Assembly (NCBI GenBank): GCA_024134725.1
Contig: CP099863.1
Coordinates: 380,001 to 444,000 of the forward strand
Length of the DNA: 64,000 nt
Reading direction: 5' to 3'
Source of the DNA: Bacillus sp. 1780r2a1
Lineage (GTDB): Bacteria; Bacillota; Bacilli; Bacillales; Bacillaceae_H
Shown: positions 52,595 through 61,959 of the stretch, piece by piece
Position numbering within the stretch: the first letter of the stretch is position 1
Layout: every line of letters begins with the position of its first letter
Program-made: the position numbers and the translations under genes
Notes under the pieces: generated by a model
What the model was told of the DNA's origin: nothing
Databases searched by the model: none
Seen by the model: the letters and a program-made list of their open reading frames with translations, nothing else

Positions 52595-52624
52595 TTTAGA
52601 AAACGCTTACAATTAGTGTATAAC
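52595..52624 (+). promoter_or_regulatory. gntP-glxK promoter overlapped by a cre site
   Basis: TAGAAAACGCTTACA (52597-52611) matches cre at 14 of 15 positions. It lies just upstream of a -10-like TATAAC (52619-52624) and covers any -35 (TTTAGA or TTAGAA). CcpA binding would block RNA polymerase. Confidence 0.7.
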
Positions 52625-52643
52625 ATTCAAGGGGGAACGGGAA

Positions 52644-53918
52644 ATGGATGCTACTATTGAAGTAAGCGCGTTAGGCGCAGTGGTTGCGCTTGTTGTTGCA
52701 ATTGTATTGATCTTAAAGAAAGTATCTCCTGCCTATGGAATGATTGCCGGTGCTTTAATTGGTGGTCTAGTAGGAGGAGTGGATATAACGAATACCGTGG
52801 CGCTCATGATGGAAGGAGCGCAAGGAATTATTCCAGCAGTACTGAGAATATTAGCTGCAGGTATATTAGCAGGTGTGCTCATCGAATCAGGAGCAGCTGC
52901 TGTTATTGCAGAAACAATTGTAAAAAAACTAGGGGAAGCGAGAGCTTTGCTTGCGCTGGCGCTTGCAACAATGATTTTAACTACGGTTGGTGTATTTGTT
53001 GACGTAGCGGTTATTACGGTGGCACCAATTGCACTTGCAATTGCTCAAAAAGCCAAGCTGTCAAAACCAGCGATTTTATTAGCAATGATTGGAGGCGGGA
53101 AAGCTGGGAACATTATGTCGCCAAATCCCAATGCTATCGCAGCTTCAGATGCTTTTAATGTGCCGCTCACATCCATTATGGCAGCGGGCATTATCCCAGC
53201 AGCTTTTGGAATTTTTGTGACATATATCATTGCCAAAAAGCTTGTGAAAAAAGGGTCTCCTGTACAGCTTACCGAAATAGAAGTAAACAATGCAGATAAG
53301 CTACCAGCGTTTTTACCAGCTATTATAGCGCCGCTTGTGACGATTGTTTTACTATCACTGCGACCGCTGTTTGACATTAGTATTGATCCAATGATTGCGT
53401 TGCCGGCTGGAGGAATTGTCGGTGCGCTTGTGATGGGAAGAGGCAAAAAGCTAAATGACTATGCTGTTTCAGGATTAGGGAAAATGACGGGTGTGGCCAT
53501 TATGCTTCTAGGAACGGGTACGCTTGCTGGAATCATCGCTAACTCAGGTTTGAAAGATGTATTGATTGAAGGATTAAGTGCGCTTGGTTTACCAGGCTAC
53601 GTGCTGGCGCCAGCATCAGGAATTTTCATGTCTGCTGCAACGGCTTCAACAACTGCAGGCACAGCTGTGGCCAGCCAGGTGTTTAGCTCCACAATTTTAG
53701 AGATGGGCGTTTCAGCGCTTGCCGGAGCAGCTATGGTACACGCAGGTGCGACGGTTTTAGATCACTTACCGCACGGTAGCTTTTTCCACGCGACGGGGGG
53801 AAGCGTTCATATGGAAATTAAAGAACGCCTTAAGCTTATTCCATACGAATCAGCAGTTGGTTTAACGCTAGCCATTTTATCAACGCTCATTTACGGTGTG
53901 TTCAAGCTATTTAGCTAA
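52644..53918 (+). CDS. GntP-family gluconate/glycerate permease
   Basis: A 424-residue permease with about 12 helices and typical GntP motifs: ILAAGILAGVLIESGAAAVI and MIGGGKAGNIMSPNPNAIAA. AAGGGGGAAC precedes the ATG. It is co-transcribed with glycerate kinase (25-base gap). Members import gluconate, glycerate or related hydroxy acids with protons; the kinase partner favours glycerate. Regulated probably by the CdaR protein just upstream and by CcpA. Confidence 0.9.
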   Translation: MDATIEVSALGAVVALVVAIVLILKKVSPAYGMIAGALIGGLVGGVDITNTVALMMEGAQGIIPAVLRILAAGILAGVLIESGAAAVIAETIVKKLGEARALLALALATMILTTVGVFVDVAVITVAPIALAIAQKAKLSKPAILLAMIGGGKAGNIMSPNPNAIAASDAFNVPLTSIMAAGIIPAAFGIFVTYIIAKKLVKKGSPVQLTEIEVNNADKLPAFLPAIIAPLVTIVLLSLRPLFDISIDPMIALPAGGIVGALVMGRGKKLNDYAVSGLGKMTGVAIMLLGTGTLAGIIANSGLKDVLIEGLSALGLPGYVLAPASGIFMSAATASTTAGTAVASQVFSSTILEMGVSALAGAAMVHAGATVLDHLPHGSFFHATGGSVHMEIKERLKLIPYESAVGLTLAILSTLIYGVFKLFS

Positions 53919-53943
53919 TATTAAAGTGTAGGGAGAGAGTGTA

Positions 53944-55083
53944 ATGAAGATTGTCATTGCTCCGGATTCATTTAAAGAAAGCTTATCAGCTTTAGAAGTG
54001 GCTGAAGCAGTTGAAAAAGGTTTTAAACAAGTATTGCCACAAGCAAATTATGTGAAAATACCGATGGCTGATGGAGGAGAAGGAACGGTTCAGTCACTGG
54101 TTGACGCAACGGATGGAGAAATTATTTTAAAAAAGGTTACGGGTCCTTTAGGCGAACCGGTTGAAGCTTTCTTTGGCATTTTGGGAACGAAGAAGACGGC
54201 CGTCATTGAAATGGCAGCCGCATCAGGACTGCATCTCGTACCCCCAGCTAATCGAAATCCGCTTATGACAACAACAAAAGGTACAGGTGAGCTCATTTCA
54301 GCAGCGCTAGATTACGGCGTAAACCATATTATTATCGGGATTGGTGGAAGTGCCACAAACGATGGAGGCGCTGGAATGGCCAAAGCGCTTGGTGCACAGT
54401 TACTAGATGCAGAAGGAAACGAAATTCTAGATGGTGGAGGAGCACTCGGAAACTTAGCTTTTATTAATCTAGCAACGTTAGATTCGCGTCTTCAGCACGT
54501 CAAAATTGAAGTAGCGTGTGATGTTGATAATCCTCTTACCGGAGAGCGAGGAGCATCTGCCATCTTCGGTCCACAAAAAGGAGCAACACCAGAGATGGTT
54601 GCGCTGTTAGATCAAAATTTAAGACATTACGCAGCCGTTCTTGAACGAGATCTTGGTCAAAAGATTGATGACGTACCAGGAGCTGGTGCAGCAGGGGGAT
54701 TAGGCGCAGGGCTGCTTGCTTTCTTACAAGCGGAATTAAAAAGGGGCGTCGACATCGTCATTGAGGCAACAAGTTTACTAGAAGCCGTGCGTGATGCTGA
54801 TGTAGTCATCACGGGAGAAGGAAAAATTGATGGGCAAACCATTTACGGCAAAACTCCCATTGGCGTTGCCAAAGCGGCCAAAAAATATGGCGTTCCTGTC
54901 ATTGGAATTGCTGGCAACGTTGGAGCTGACAGCCAGGTTGTTTATGAACATGGTATCGATGCATTATTTAGCATTGTGCCAGGAGTAACAACGCTGGAAA
55001 ATGCTTTTGCGAATGCCAGCGAGTATGTGGAAAGAGCCGCAAAGAACGTGGCAGCTGTTTTTATAATTAATAAAAAAACCTGA
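53944..55083 (+). CDS. glxK: Glycerate kinase, GarK/GlxK type
   Basis: A 379-residue type I glycerate kinase. It starts MKIVIAPDSFKESLSALEVA, the conserved N-terminus, and has ADGGEGTVQSLVDATDGE, IGIGGSATNDGGAGMAKALG (substrate loop) and DVVITGEGKIDGQTIYGKTP (nucleotide-side loop). It phosphorylates D-glycerate, feeding 2- or 3-phosphoglycerate into glycolysis. GGGAGAGAG precedes the ATG. It is the second gene of the gntP operon and ends at a terminator shared with the convergent permease. Confidence 0.92.
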   Translation: MKIVIAPDSFKESLSALEVAEAVEKGFKQVLPQANYVKIPMADGGEGTVQSLVDATDGEIILKKVTGPLGEPVEAFFGILGTKKTAVIEMAAASGLHLVPPANRNPLMTTTKGTGELISAALDYGVNHIIIGIGGSATNDGGAGMAKALGAQLLDAEGNEILDGGGALGNLAFINLATLDSRLQHVKIEVACDVDNPLTGERGASAIFGPQKGATPEMVALLDQNLRHYAAVLERDLGQKIDDVPGAGAAGGLGAGLLAFLQAELKRGVDIVIEATSLLEAVRDADVVITGEGKIDGQTIYGKTPIGVAKAAKKYGVPVIGIAGNVGADSQVVYEHGIDALFSIVPGVTTLENAFANASEYVERAAKNVAAVFIINKKT

Positions 55084-55106
55084 ATTTTAATCATTCAGGT
55101 TTTTTG
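55070..55106. terminator. Bidirectional terminator between glxK and the SSS permease
   Basis: AACCTGAAT pairs with ATTCAGGTT across a seven-base loop with T-runs on each strand. It overlaps the last codons of both convergent genes. Confidence 0.82.
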
Positions 55107-56395
55107 CCTATTTGATTTATTGCCAAATAGCATACTATAAAAAAACTAGAAAGGCCAAAGCTAATCCAAATAGCCGTCAAATTAGAAACACCGTAAATAG
55201 GAATATTGCTAAATAATCCACCAGCTAGTGAACAATAGGGAAGGTATTTAGGAACTGTTTTTTTATAAAAGATAACCACCAGCATTGTCGGAATTGCAGC
55301 AGCATATATTTTACCGAAAAAGAAGATAATTGATACTAGAGTAGGAGATAACGCAATTGAAGTGAAAAATAAAGCTAGACAAAGTGCTCCTGCTGCTAAG
55401 TAAGTTTTCTTTAGCTGTTGTTTACTGTCCCAGTTAAAATAAACAGCAAGTATGTTTCGGACAATCATAATAGATGTGGCATGCAATTCTGCACCAGTAG
55501 TAGAAGCAATAATGCTAAAGCAGCACCCGATAAATAATATAATAAGAAAGGCAGAGTCCACTTTCTCGACTAATTGGTTAAGAATAGAGTTGACACCTTC
55601 AAAACCTTGATTATGTATGGTAATAAGAGTAATTGATGTGAATGCTAATGGAATAGCAGACCAAATGATTCCTGTCATAAAGAAGGAAGACCTAATCTTG
55701 GAAGGTTCAATAACGTAAATTCTTTGCCAAGTTGATCGGTCTATTAGTAATTGTCCAATTGATACAATGAGTCCAGTTAGTACAAATAACAAGATATAAG
55801 TATCTTTAAAATATAATAAGTATGGATGATAAAGAGTCAGGCCATCATAAACTGGGTAAATACCTTCTTTAATAAAGAAATAAACAGGTATTAAAATAAT
55901 AGCAGCGAAAACAATCGAAATGTGAATCGCCTTGAATTTATGTATTCGCTTCATACCACCTAATCCAAATAATACATAACAATATAGTAAAAATATAAGC
56001 AAACCTATATATGATGGGATCTTTAGCAGTAAATGTACTATGATTCCAATACTCAAAACTTGAATAAGAAGATAATCAAAGCTGGTAATAACTAAAACTA
56101 GCATCGCAAACCAGTATGACCTTCTATCTAATCTTTCATAAAGAATATCCCCAATGGTCAATGCGTTTGGGAAGCGCTTTTGTATAGAAGGAGCAATGAG
56201 TCCGAATAGAAATAAAGCGATTGCTCCCATAACGGCATAACCTATCCCTCCTAGTAATCCATATTTCACAAGAGTTTCGGGTGCTGATAAAATCGTATTG
56301 CTGTTAATCCATCTAGATAGCAAGGATACGACTCCATAAGCAAGTCCGAATTTAACAATACCTTGTATATAAACGGAATAACTTGAAGTATTCAT
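55091..56395 (-). CDS. SSS-superfamily permease linked to a two-component system
   Basis: A 434-residue membrane protein with about 13 helices. The loop SIGQLLIDRSTWQRIYVI carries the DxxTWQR motif of sodium:solute symporters, and IASTTGAELHATSIMIVRNI corresponds to the sodium-site helix region. It overlaps the preceding response-regulator gene by 4 bases, so the two are coupled in translation. Sequence is more divergent and more A/T-rich than the other SSS protein in this window. It may carry a signal solute sensed by the kinase; the substrate is unknown. Confidence 0.78.
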   Translation of the reverse strand: MNTSSYSVYIQGIVKFGLAYGVVSLLSRWINSNTILSAPETLVKYGLLGGIGYAVMGAIALFLFGLIAPSIQKRFPNALTIGDILYERLDRRSYWFAMLVLVITSFDYLLIQVLSIGIIVHLLLKIPSYIGLLIFLLYCYVLFGLGGMKRIHKFKAIHISIVFAAIILIPVYFFIKEGIYPVYDGLTLYHPYLLYFKDTYILLFVLTGLIVSIGQLLIDRSTWQRIYVIEPSKIRSSFFMTGIIWSAIPLAFTSITLITIHNQGFEGVNSILNQLVEKVDSAFLIILFIGCCFSIIASTTGAELHATSIMIVRNILAVYFNWDSKQQLKKTYLAAGALCLALFFTSIALSPTLVSIIFFFGKIYAAAIPTMLVVIFYKKTVPKYLPYCSLAGGLFSNIPIYGVSNLTAIWISFGLSSFFIVCYLAINQIGKKPE

Positions 56396-57090
56396 TGCAT
56401 TTTAACCTTCAACTTTGCTCTATATTCTGTTGGAGTACAGCCAAGCTGCTTTTTAAATAACGAACTGAAGTAATGTTGACTGCTAAACCCACATTCTTCT
56501 GCTATACATAAAATAGATTTTTCATCGTCTTGTATAAGCAATATTTCTGCTTGTTTGATTCTGAAGTTATTTAAGTATTCGGAAAAACCAATATTCATTT
56601 CATCATGGAATTTCCGACTAAGATATGTACTATTGACATGAATTTGTTGAGCAACACTAGACAATGAAAGTTTTGTAGCATATTGATTATGAATAATGGC
56701 TAATGTTTGATGAATAATATGTGATTGAATAGTTGAATACCTGTAAGGGTTTAATACTTTAATAAGTTCTTCCTCTATGATTGGTTTTGTAATATAATCT
56801 TTTGCACCTAATCTCAGCGAATCCTTTGCATAATCAAAAGATTGAAAAGCGGTTACCATAATAATATCGAGCTTATACTGTGTCTTAATTTCTCTACCAA
56901 GTTCAATGCCAGATTTTCCAGGCAGTTGAATATCTAGCAAGACGAGATTAACAGGGTAGTACTTTAAAATTTTCATAGCTTGAGAAGCATCTGCGGCTTT
57001 ATGAATATTCCAGTATGAAAAATTTTCATTGATGATATATTCTAATTGCTCTAGTTCAAGTGGCTCGTCATCAACTAATAATATGTGCAT
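56392..57090 (-). CDS. AraC-type response regulator (YesN-like)
   Basis: A 232-residue regulator. The receiver domain (1-118) has the acidic pocket DDE (7-9), the phospho-acceptor Asp53 in LVLLDIQLPGKSG, and Lys in DYITKPI. The C-terminal AraC HTH (about 128-230) includes LSSVAQQIHVNSTYLSRKFH and CGFSSQHYFSSLFKKQLGCT. It partners the kinase encoded 13 bases upstream. Targets probably include the overlapping permease gene and perhaps the nearby peptide transporter. GGGAGGAG precedes the ATG. Confidence 0.9.
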   Translation of the reverse strand: MHILLVDDEPLELEQLEYIINENFSYWNIHKAADASQAMKILKYYPVNLVLLDIQLPGKSGIELGREIKTQYKLDIIMVTAFQSFDYAKDSLRLGAKDYITKPIIEEELIKVLNPYRYSTIQSHIIHQTLAIIHNQYATKLSLSSVAQQIHVNSTYLSRKFHDEMNIGFSEYLNNFRIKQAEILLIQDDEKSILCIAEECGFSSQHYFSSLFKKQLGCTPTEYRAKLKVKMQ

Positions 57091-57103
57091 TGAAACTCCT
57101 CCC

Positions 57104-57862
57104 TCATAGTGTAAAATGGTGTCTATCTTTTACTTTCGGCCATAGGACTTGAACACTAACACCTTGATTTTCAGCATATAAATGTATAAAGACGGTATCA
57201 AGAGGAAATAACATTTGTAATCTTTTCTCAATGTTTTCTAAGCCTAACCCTTCTTTTGACTCAGAATTTGTGCTTGAAGTAGCTACACTATTCCATACTT
57301 TTAAAAAAACTTGGTCTCTTTCTTCTTTCAGTGTAATAATTAGCTTTCCTGGGCCAGGATTCTTTTCAATACCATGTTTAAAAGCGTTTTCAACAAGTGT
57401 TTGTAATAAGAAAGGCGGAATTTGAAAAGGTAAACAATTCTCTTCAATATTCCAAACATATTCTACTCGATTTCTAAAACGTAAGTGTTGAATTGATAAA
57501 TAGTACTGAGTATATGTAATTTCTTGTTCTAGTGAAATTAGAGGATCAACAGTTGTGTATTTAAGCTTGAAATATTTAGAGAGTATTTCAATAGAAGTAA
57601 TAAGTTCCTCTTTCTTGTTTAAACGCGCAAGACTAAGAATCACATTGAGCGTATTAAAAAAGAAATGGGGTTGAATCTGCTGGTTCAATTGGTTATACTT
57701 TGCAAGCTGAAGCTCTTGCTTTAATAGTAGCTCTTTCTTTTCTTTCTGTAATTGATCTAGCCTTTTTTCAAAAATAAATAAAAATAGTAAACTAAAAGCC
57801 CCGATAATAGGGGCTAGTACTGATAGCATAATATAGAAAGAAAATGATTCTAATGTAAACAT
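57104..57862 (-). CDS. LytS/YesM-type sensor histidine kinase with minimal sensor region
   Basis: A 252-residue kinase. A single N-terminal membrane helix (about 11-31) is followed by a coiled linker, the H-box QIQPHFFFNTLN (His66), N-box LLQTLVENAFKHGIEK and G-box GLGLENIEKRLQ. Unlike YesM proteins of about 580 residues it has no extracellular sensing domain. The signal may therefore come through the membrane helix or through the adjacent permease. CAGGAGCC precedes the ATG. Confidence 0.88.
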   Translation of the reverse strand: MFTLESFSFYIMLSVLAPIIGAFSLLFLFIFEKRLDQLQKEKKELLLKQELQLAKYNQLNQQIQPHFFFNTLNVILSLARLNKKEELITSIEILSKYFKLKYTTVDPLISLEQEITYTQYYLSIQHLRFRNRVEYVWNIEENCLPFQIPPFLLQTLVENAFKHGIEKNPGPGKLIITLKEERDQVFLKVWNSVATSSTNSESKEGLGLENIEKRLQMLFPLDTVFIHLYAENQGVSVQVLWPKVKDRHHFTL

Positions 57863-57926
57863 GTATAGGCTCCTGTAAGAAGAGATATCTTTATTTTAAT
57901 AGAAAATGATTATTATGAAAATAGGT

Positions 57927-58910
57927 TTATACATAATGACATTTTGTTAAATGATTCTCTCCACCAATCATAGGAGGGGCAACTAATTTACATTGATCCG
58001 TTGCAGCTGGACACCTAGTATGAAATTTACATCCTTCAGGAGGATGTAATGGTGAAGGGATATCTCCTTTTAATAAAATTCGTTGTGCCCGTTTTTGAGC
58101 ATTAGCACTTGGTATAGCGGAAAGTAACGCTTTAGTATAGGGGTGAGACGGGTTATCAAACAGCTCAGCTTTTGTAGCTATCTCAACAATCTCTCCTAAA
58201 TACATAACAATCACGCGATCGGATATGTGTTTAACTACGCTTAAATCATGAGAAATAAATAAATAAGTAAGTTTGAGCTCTTTTTGTAAACTTTTTAATA
58301 AATTTAGAATTTGAGCTTGAATAGAAACATCTAAAGCTGAAACGGCTTCGTCACAAATAATTACTTTAGGATTTACAGCTAATGCGCGCGCAATGCCAAT
58401 CCTCTGTCTTTGACCACCGCTAAACTCATGTGGCAGACGATCTAGAGAGGTTAATGGAAGCCCAACGTAATCTAATAGTTCTTTTAGTCTTTTTTCGTGT
58501 TGTTCGAATGGTACAACTTTTTGAATTATCATAGCTTCTGTCAAAATTTTTCTTACTGTTTGCCTAGGGTTTAAAGATGCAAAGGGATCTTGGAAAATAA
58601 TTTGAAGTTCCCCGCGAATTTTTCGAAGTTCTTTCTTTGATAATGTGCTTAGATCAAGCCCTTTATAGTTAATGCTTCCAGCTGTCGGTTTATCAAGTTG
58701 AAGGATAGCTCTCCCGGTTGTAGATTTTCCACATCCTGACTCTCCTACAATACTCAATGTTTCCCCTTCAAATAATGAAAAACTAATATCATCAACAGCT
58801 TTAATTTGTTGAGGAGGCTTAAATGGCAATCCGTTTTTTAGTGTAAAATACTGTTTTAACCCGGTTACTTCTAATATTGCTTGCTTTTTGATAGGAGATG
58901 ATACATTCAT
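57927..58910 (-). CDS. dppF: Dipeptide/oligopeptide ABC transporter ATP-binding protein (DppF/OppF)
   Basis: A 327-residue ATPase. Walker A GESGCGKST (about 54-62), signature FSGGQRQRIGIARAL, and Walker B KVIICDEAVSALD. The C-terminal extension has GCKFHTRC and CKLV, the Cys cluster of the oligopeptide-transporter family. It overlaps the upstream dppD stop by 4 bases and is last in the leftward transcript. Provides energy for peptide or related solute import with DppD, DppB and DppC. Confidence 0.92.
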   Translation of the reverse strand: MNVSSPIKKQAILEVTGLKQYFTLKNGLPFKPPQQIKAVDDISFSLFEGETLSIVGESGCGKSTTGRAILQLDKPTAGSINYKGLDLSTLSKKELRKIRGELQIIFQDPFASLNPRQTVRKILTEAMIIQKVVPFEQHEKRLKELLDYVGLPLTSLDRLPHEFSGGQRQRIGIARALAVNPKVIICDEAVSALDVSIQAQILNLLKSLQKELKLTYLFISHDLSVVKHISDRVIVMYLGEIVEIATKAELFDNPSHPYTKALLSAIPSANAQKRAQRILLKGDIPSPLHPPEGCKFHTRCPAATDQCKLVAPPMIGGENHLTKCHYV

Positions 58911-59911
58911 TTGATATCTACCTCACTTTTCTTTACACTATCTTGAAATAAGAAACATCTAATTTGGCTATTATCTTCTAAAGTGTATAGCGGAGGTTTC
59001 TGGTTTTGACACTCTTGTGTTGCGAAATAGCAGCGAGGTGCAAAGCTGCAACCTTTTGGCAAGTTATAAGGTGAAGGAACAGTTCCAGGCATTGTTTCAA
59101 GCTCTACTTGTTCTTCTTCAAGTTTAGGCAAAGAGGCAATAAGTCCTTTAGTATAAGGATGTTTTGGATTGGAAAATAACTGCTCCGTATTACTATACTC
59201 AACGACTTTTCCTGCATACATCACAGCTACCTTGTCACACAGCTCTGCTACTACACCAAGGTCATGCGTAATAAAGATAATTCCCATCTTTAAATCTTTT
59301 TGGAGTTTTTTCATCAATTCTAAGATTTGAGCCTGAATAGTTACATCTAAAGCTGTAGTTGGCTCGTCCGCAATTAGAATTTCAGGGCTGCATGACAAAG
59401 CCATTGCAATCATTACACGTTGACGCATCCCACCGCTTAATTGAAAAGGCTCTTGTTTTGCCCGTTCAATAGGTGAGGGAATTCCTACTAGTTCAAGCAT
59501 TTCAATTGCTTTTTTCCAGGCTTCTTTTCTTCCAAGCCGTTGATGTAGACGTAATGACTCAGCTATTTGTTCTCCGACAGGAATTACCGGGTTAAGAGAA
59601 GTCATAGGTTCTTGAAAGATCATTGAGATTTGATTGCCACGAACATGGCGAAGTTCTTCTTCAGACATTGTTAAAATATCTTTCCCTTTAAGCTTAATAG
59701 AACCTTCAACAATTTTTCCCGGTGGTGTAGGTACGAGGCGTAAAATGGAAAGGGAGGTCATGCTTTTTCCACACCCTGATTCCCCAACTATACCTAATGT
59801 TTCTCCTTCATGTAGAGTAAGGTCTATCCCATCGACGGCTTTTGTAATACCTTTTTTGGAAAAGAAATGTGTATGCAGGTTTTTAATTTCTAAGATAACG
59901 TTCTGTGTCAT
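58907..59911 (-). CDS. dppD: Dipeptide/oligopeptide ABC transporter ATP-binding protein (DppD/OppD)
   Basis: A 334-residue ATPase with Walker A GESGCGKS (about 39-46), signature LSGGMRQRVMIAMAL and Walker B EILIADEPTTALD. The C-terminus has CSFAPRCYFATQEC, the conserved cysteine group. It lies 11 bases after dppB and overlaps dppF. The pair forms the heterodimeric motor of the transporter. Confidence 0.92.
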   Translation of the reverse strand: MTQNVILEIKNLHTHFFSKKGITKAVDGIDLTLHEGETLGIVGESGCGKSMTSLSILRLVPTPPGKIVEGSIKLKGKDILTMSEEELRHVRGNQISMIFQEPMTSLNPVIPVGEQIAESLRLHQRLGRKEAWKKAIEMLELVGIPSPIERAKQEPFQLSGGMRQRVMIAMALSCSPEILIADEPTTALDVTIQAQILELMKKLQKDLKMGIIFITHDLGVVAELCDKVAVMYAGKVVEYSNTEQLFSNPKHPYTKGLIASLPKLEEEQVELETMPGTVPSPYNLPKGCSFAPRCYFATQECQNQKPPLYTLEDNSQIRCFLFQDSVKKSEVDIK

Positions 59912-59922
59912 TTAGCTCACTC

Positions 59923-60843
59923 CTATTTCAAATCGATTCGCTTATTAAAGAAGCGATACGAGATATCGACTAACAGGTTTACAAATACGAATACTAAAGA
60001 AGCTACAAGAACGCCACCTTGTACTACAGGTAGGTCTCGGGTTCTTATTGCATCTACGATCATTCGACCAAGCCCATTAATAGCAAATACCGACTCAACT
60101 AAAACTGTCCCTCCCAACAAAGCTCCAAATTGTAGTCCGACTACGGTGATTACGGGAATGAGAGCATTACGTAAAGCATGCTTATAAATAATAACGGACC
60201 CTCTTAACCCTTTAGCGCGAGCGGTTCTTATATAATCTTGGCGTATGACTTCTAACATGCTAGACCTGGTCATTCTAGCTACAATTGCTGCTCCACCTAA
60301 TCCCAGTGTTAAAGCTGGTAGTAGGATATGCAAAATGCTATCCCACCCTGAAACTGGTAGCAATTGAAGTTTAATGGAGAATACATAAATTAATAGCAAA
60401 CCTAACCAAAAGCTAGGTAAAGAAATTCCTAATAAAGCAATTACCATAACTCCAATATCAGTTAAAGAATAAGGCTTGATAGCCGAGATAATACCTGCAG
60501 TCATTCCTAAAACAATTGTAATTACAATGCTATAGAAAGCTAATTCAATTGTAATTGGAAGCCTTGTCATAATCTCTTGAAGAACAGGTTGATTATTCTT
60601 TAAGGAATTGCCCATATCTCCTTGAAGCAAGCTGAGAATATAGTCGCTGTATTGTACATAAAGTGGTTTATCTAATCCAAGGTCGGTTCTCAGCTGCGCT
60701 ACTGTTTCTTTGGAAGCTCCTTCTCCTGCTAAAATAACGGCTGGGTCACCAGGGACCATTTGCATAATTAAAAATACGACTAAGGTTACACCAAAGATAA
60801 CAGGTATAACTTCTATGAGTCTCCGGAAAATATAGAAAATCAT
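59923..60843 (-). CDS. dppB: Dipeptide ABC transporter permease DppB
   Basis: A 306-residue permease with six helices. It starts MIFYIFRRLIEVIPVIFGVT and contains QMVPGDPAVILAGEGA and the cytoplasmic EAA-like loop DYIRTARAKGLRGSVIIYKH. It ends in a short basic tail. GGAGGACG precedes the ATG. Located between dppC and dppD with 11- and 12-base gaps, so one transcript is likely. It forms the membrane channel with DppC. Confidence 0.92.
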   Translation of the reverse strand: MIFYIFRRLIEVIPVIFGVTLVVFLIMQMVPGDPAVILAGEGASKETVAQLRTDLGLDKPLYVQYSDYILSLLQGDMGNSLKNNQPVLQEIMTRLPITIELAFYSIVITIVLGMTAGIISAIKPYSLTDIGVMVIALLGISLPSFWLGLLLIYVFSIKLQLLPVSGWDSILHILLPALTLGLGGAAIVARMTRSSMLEVIRQDYIRTARAKGLRGSVIIYKHALRNALIPVITVVGLQFGALLGGTVLVESVFAINGLGRMIVDAIRTRDLPVVQGGVLVASLVFVFVNLLVDISYRFFNKRIDLK

Positions 60844-60855
60844 GTAACGTCCTCC

Positions 60856-61761
60856 TTAAGATTTTAATTTAGGGTCTAACGCATCTCTTAAGCCATCACC
60901 AAACAGATTAAAGCCAAGAACTAATGTTGATATAGCTAGCCCTGGAAATATAGCAATATAGGGAGCGCTAAAAAGAAAATCCCTGCCGCTAGAAAGCATT
61001 GTGCCCCATTCTGGTGAGGGGGGCTGAGCTCCTAAGCCTAAAAAAGATAAGCCAGCTGCAGATAAAATAGCTGTTGCTAAGCGCAAGCTTCCTTGGATAA
61101 TAATTGGTGATAATATATTTGGCAAGATATGCTTGAAAATAATTGTACGGTCGCTAGCACCTAAGCATCGAATAGCATCAATATACTCAAGTTCTTTTGT
61201 TTCTAAAGTAGATCCTCTGACAATCCTTGCAAATAAGGGGATAGAAAAAATTCCAACAGCAAACGTTACATTAATAAGGCTTGGACCCAGGGCGCTAATA
61301 ATAGCTAAAGCTAGTAGAATGCCAGGGAAAGCAAGCATGATGTCAAGTATTCTACTAATTAAAGTATCAAGCCAACCGCCAAAGTATCCTGCTAATAAAC
61401 CCATGATAATACCAAAGAATGCGCCAAAAGCTACCGCTGCAAAACCAACCCCCATTGAGAGTCGAGAGCCGTAAAGAATACGAGCTAAAATATCTCTCCC
61501 TTTATCATCAGTTCCCATCCAATGTTCTAGGCTAGGGCCTTGCAATTTTTTACTTAAATCGATTTGATAAGGATCATGTATAGATAAGATGGGAGCTAGT
61601 AGTGCCATTAAAAGATAAAATAAAATAATAATTCCACCTATAACAGCTCCTTTGTTTTTAGAAAAATCTCCCCAAAATTCAAGGGATTTTGACCAAAAAA
61701 GCTTAGGCTTAGTGGGTTTGATTATAGAAACGTTTTCTTGCATCTTTAGCGGTGAGCTCAT
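60856..61761 (-). CDS. dppC: Dipeptide ABC transporter permease DppC
   Basis: A 301-residue permease with an N-terminal OppC-type extension, six helices, the MGTDDKGRDILARILYGSRL motif in the first external loop and the EAA-like loop LEYIDAIRCLGASDRTIIFK. AAGGAGG precedes the ATG. It is the first gene of the leftward operon, divergent from dppA; the 198-base gap between them must hold both promoters. Confidence 0.92.
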   Translation of the reverse strand: MSSPLKMQENVSIIKPTKPKLFWSKSLEFWGDFSKNKGAVIGGIIILFYLLMALLAPILSIHDPYQIDLSKKLQGPSLEHWMGTDDKGRDILARILYGSRLSMGVGFAAVAFGAFFGIIMGLLAGYFGGWLDTLISRILDIMLAFPGILLALAIISALGPSLINVTFAVGIFSIPLFARIVRGSTLETKELEYIDAIRCLGASDRTIIFKHILPNILSPIIIQGSLRLATAILSAAGLSFLGLGAQPPSPEWGTMLSSGRDFLFSAPYIAIFPGLAISTLVLGFNLFGDGLRDALDPKLKS

Positions 61762-61959
61762 TTTATTTCCTCCTTTTAAAACAAATTCAATTGATTAGTT
61801 CAAAGATAGAGGAAGTACATAAGGAAAAAAAGACAATTTGTTAAAAAAGTCAAAATAATTAAAAAATAGGTAAAGATATTATAAAAAATTCTCTTAGTTC
61901 TTTTTTATAATGCAAATAGACAGTTGAAATTATAATTTCGAAAAGGTGGGAGATAAGGA
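61762..61959. promoter_or_regulatory. Divergent dppC/dppA promoter region
   Basis: A very A/T-rich 198-base region. A rightward TATAAT at 61906-61911 has no good -35, suggesting an activator-dependent promoter, possibly served by the AraC-type regulator encoded nearby. The leftward promoter was not resolved. Confidence 0.45.
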
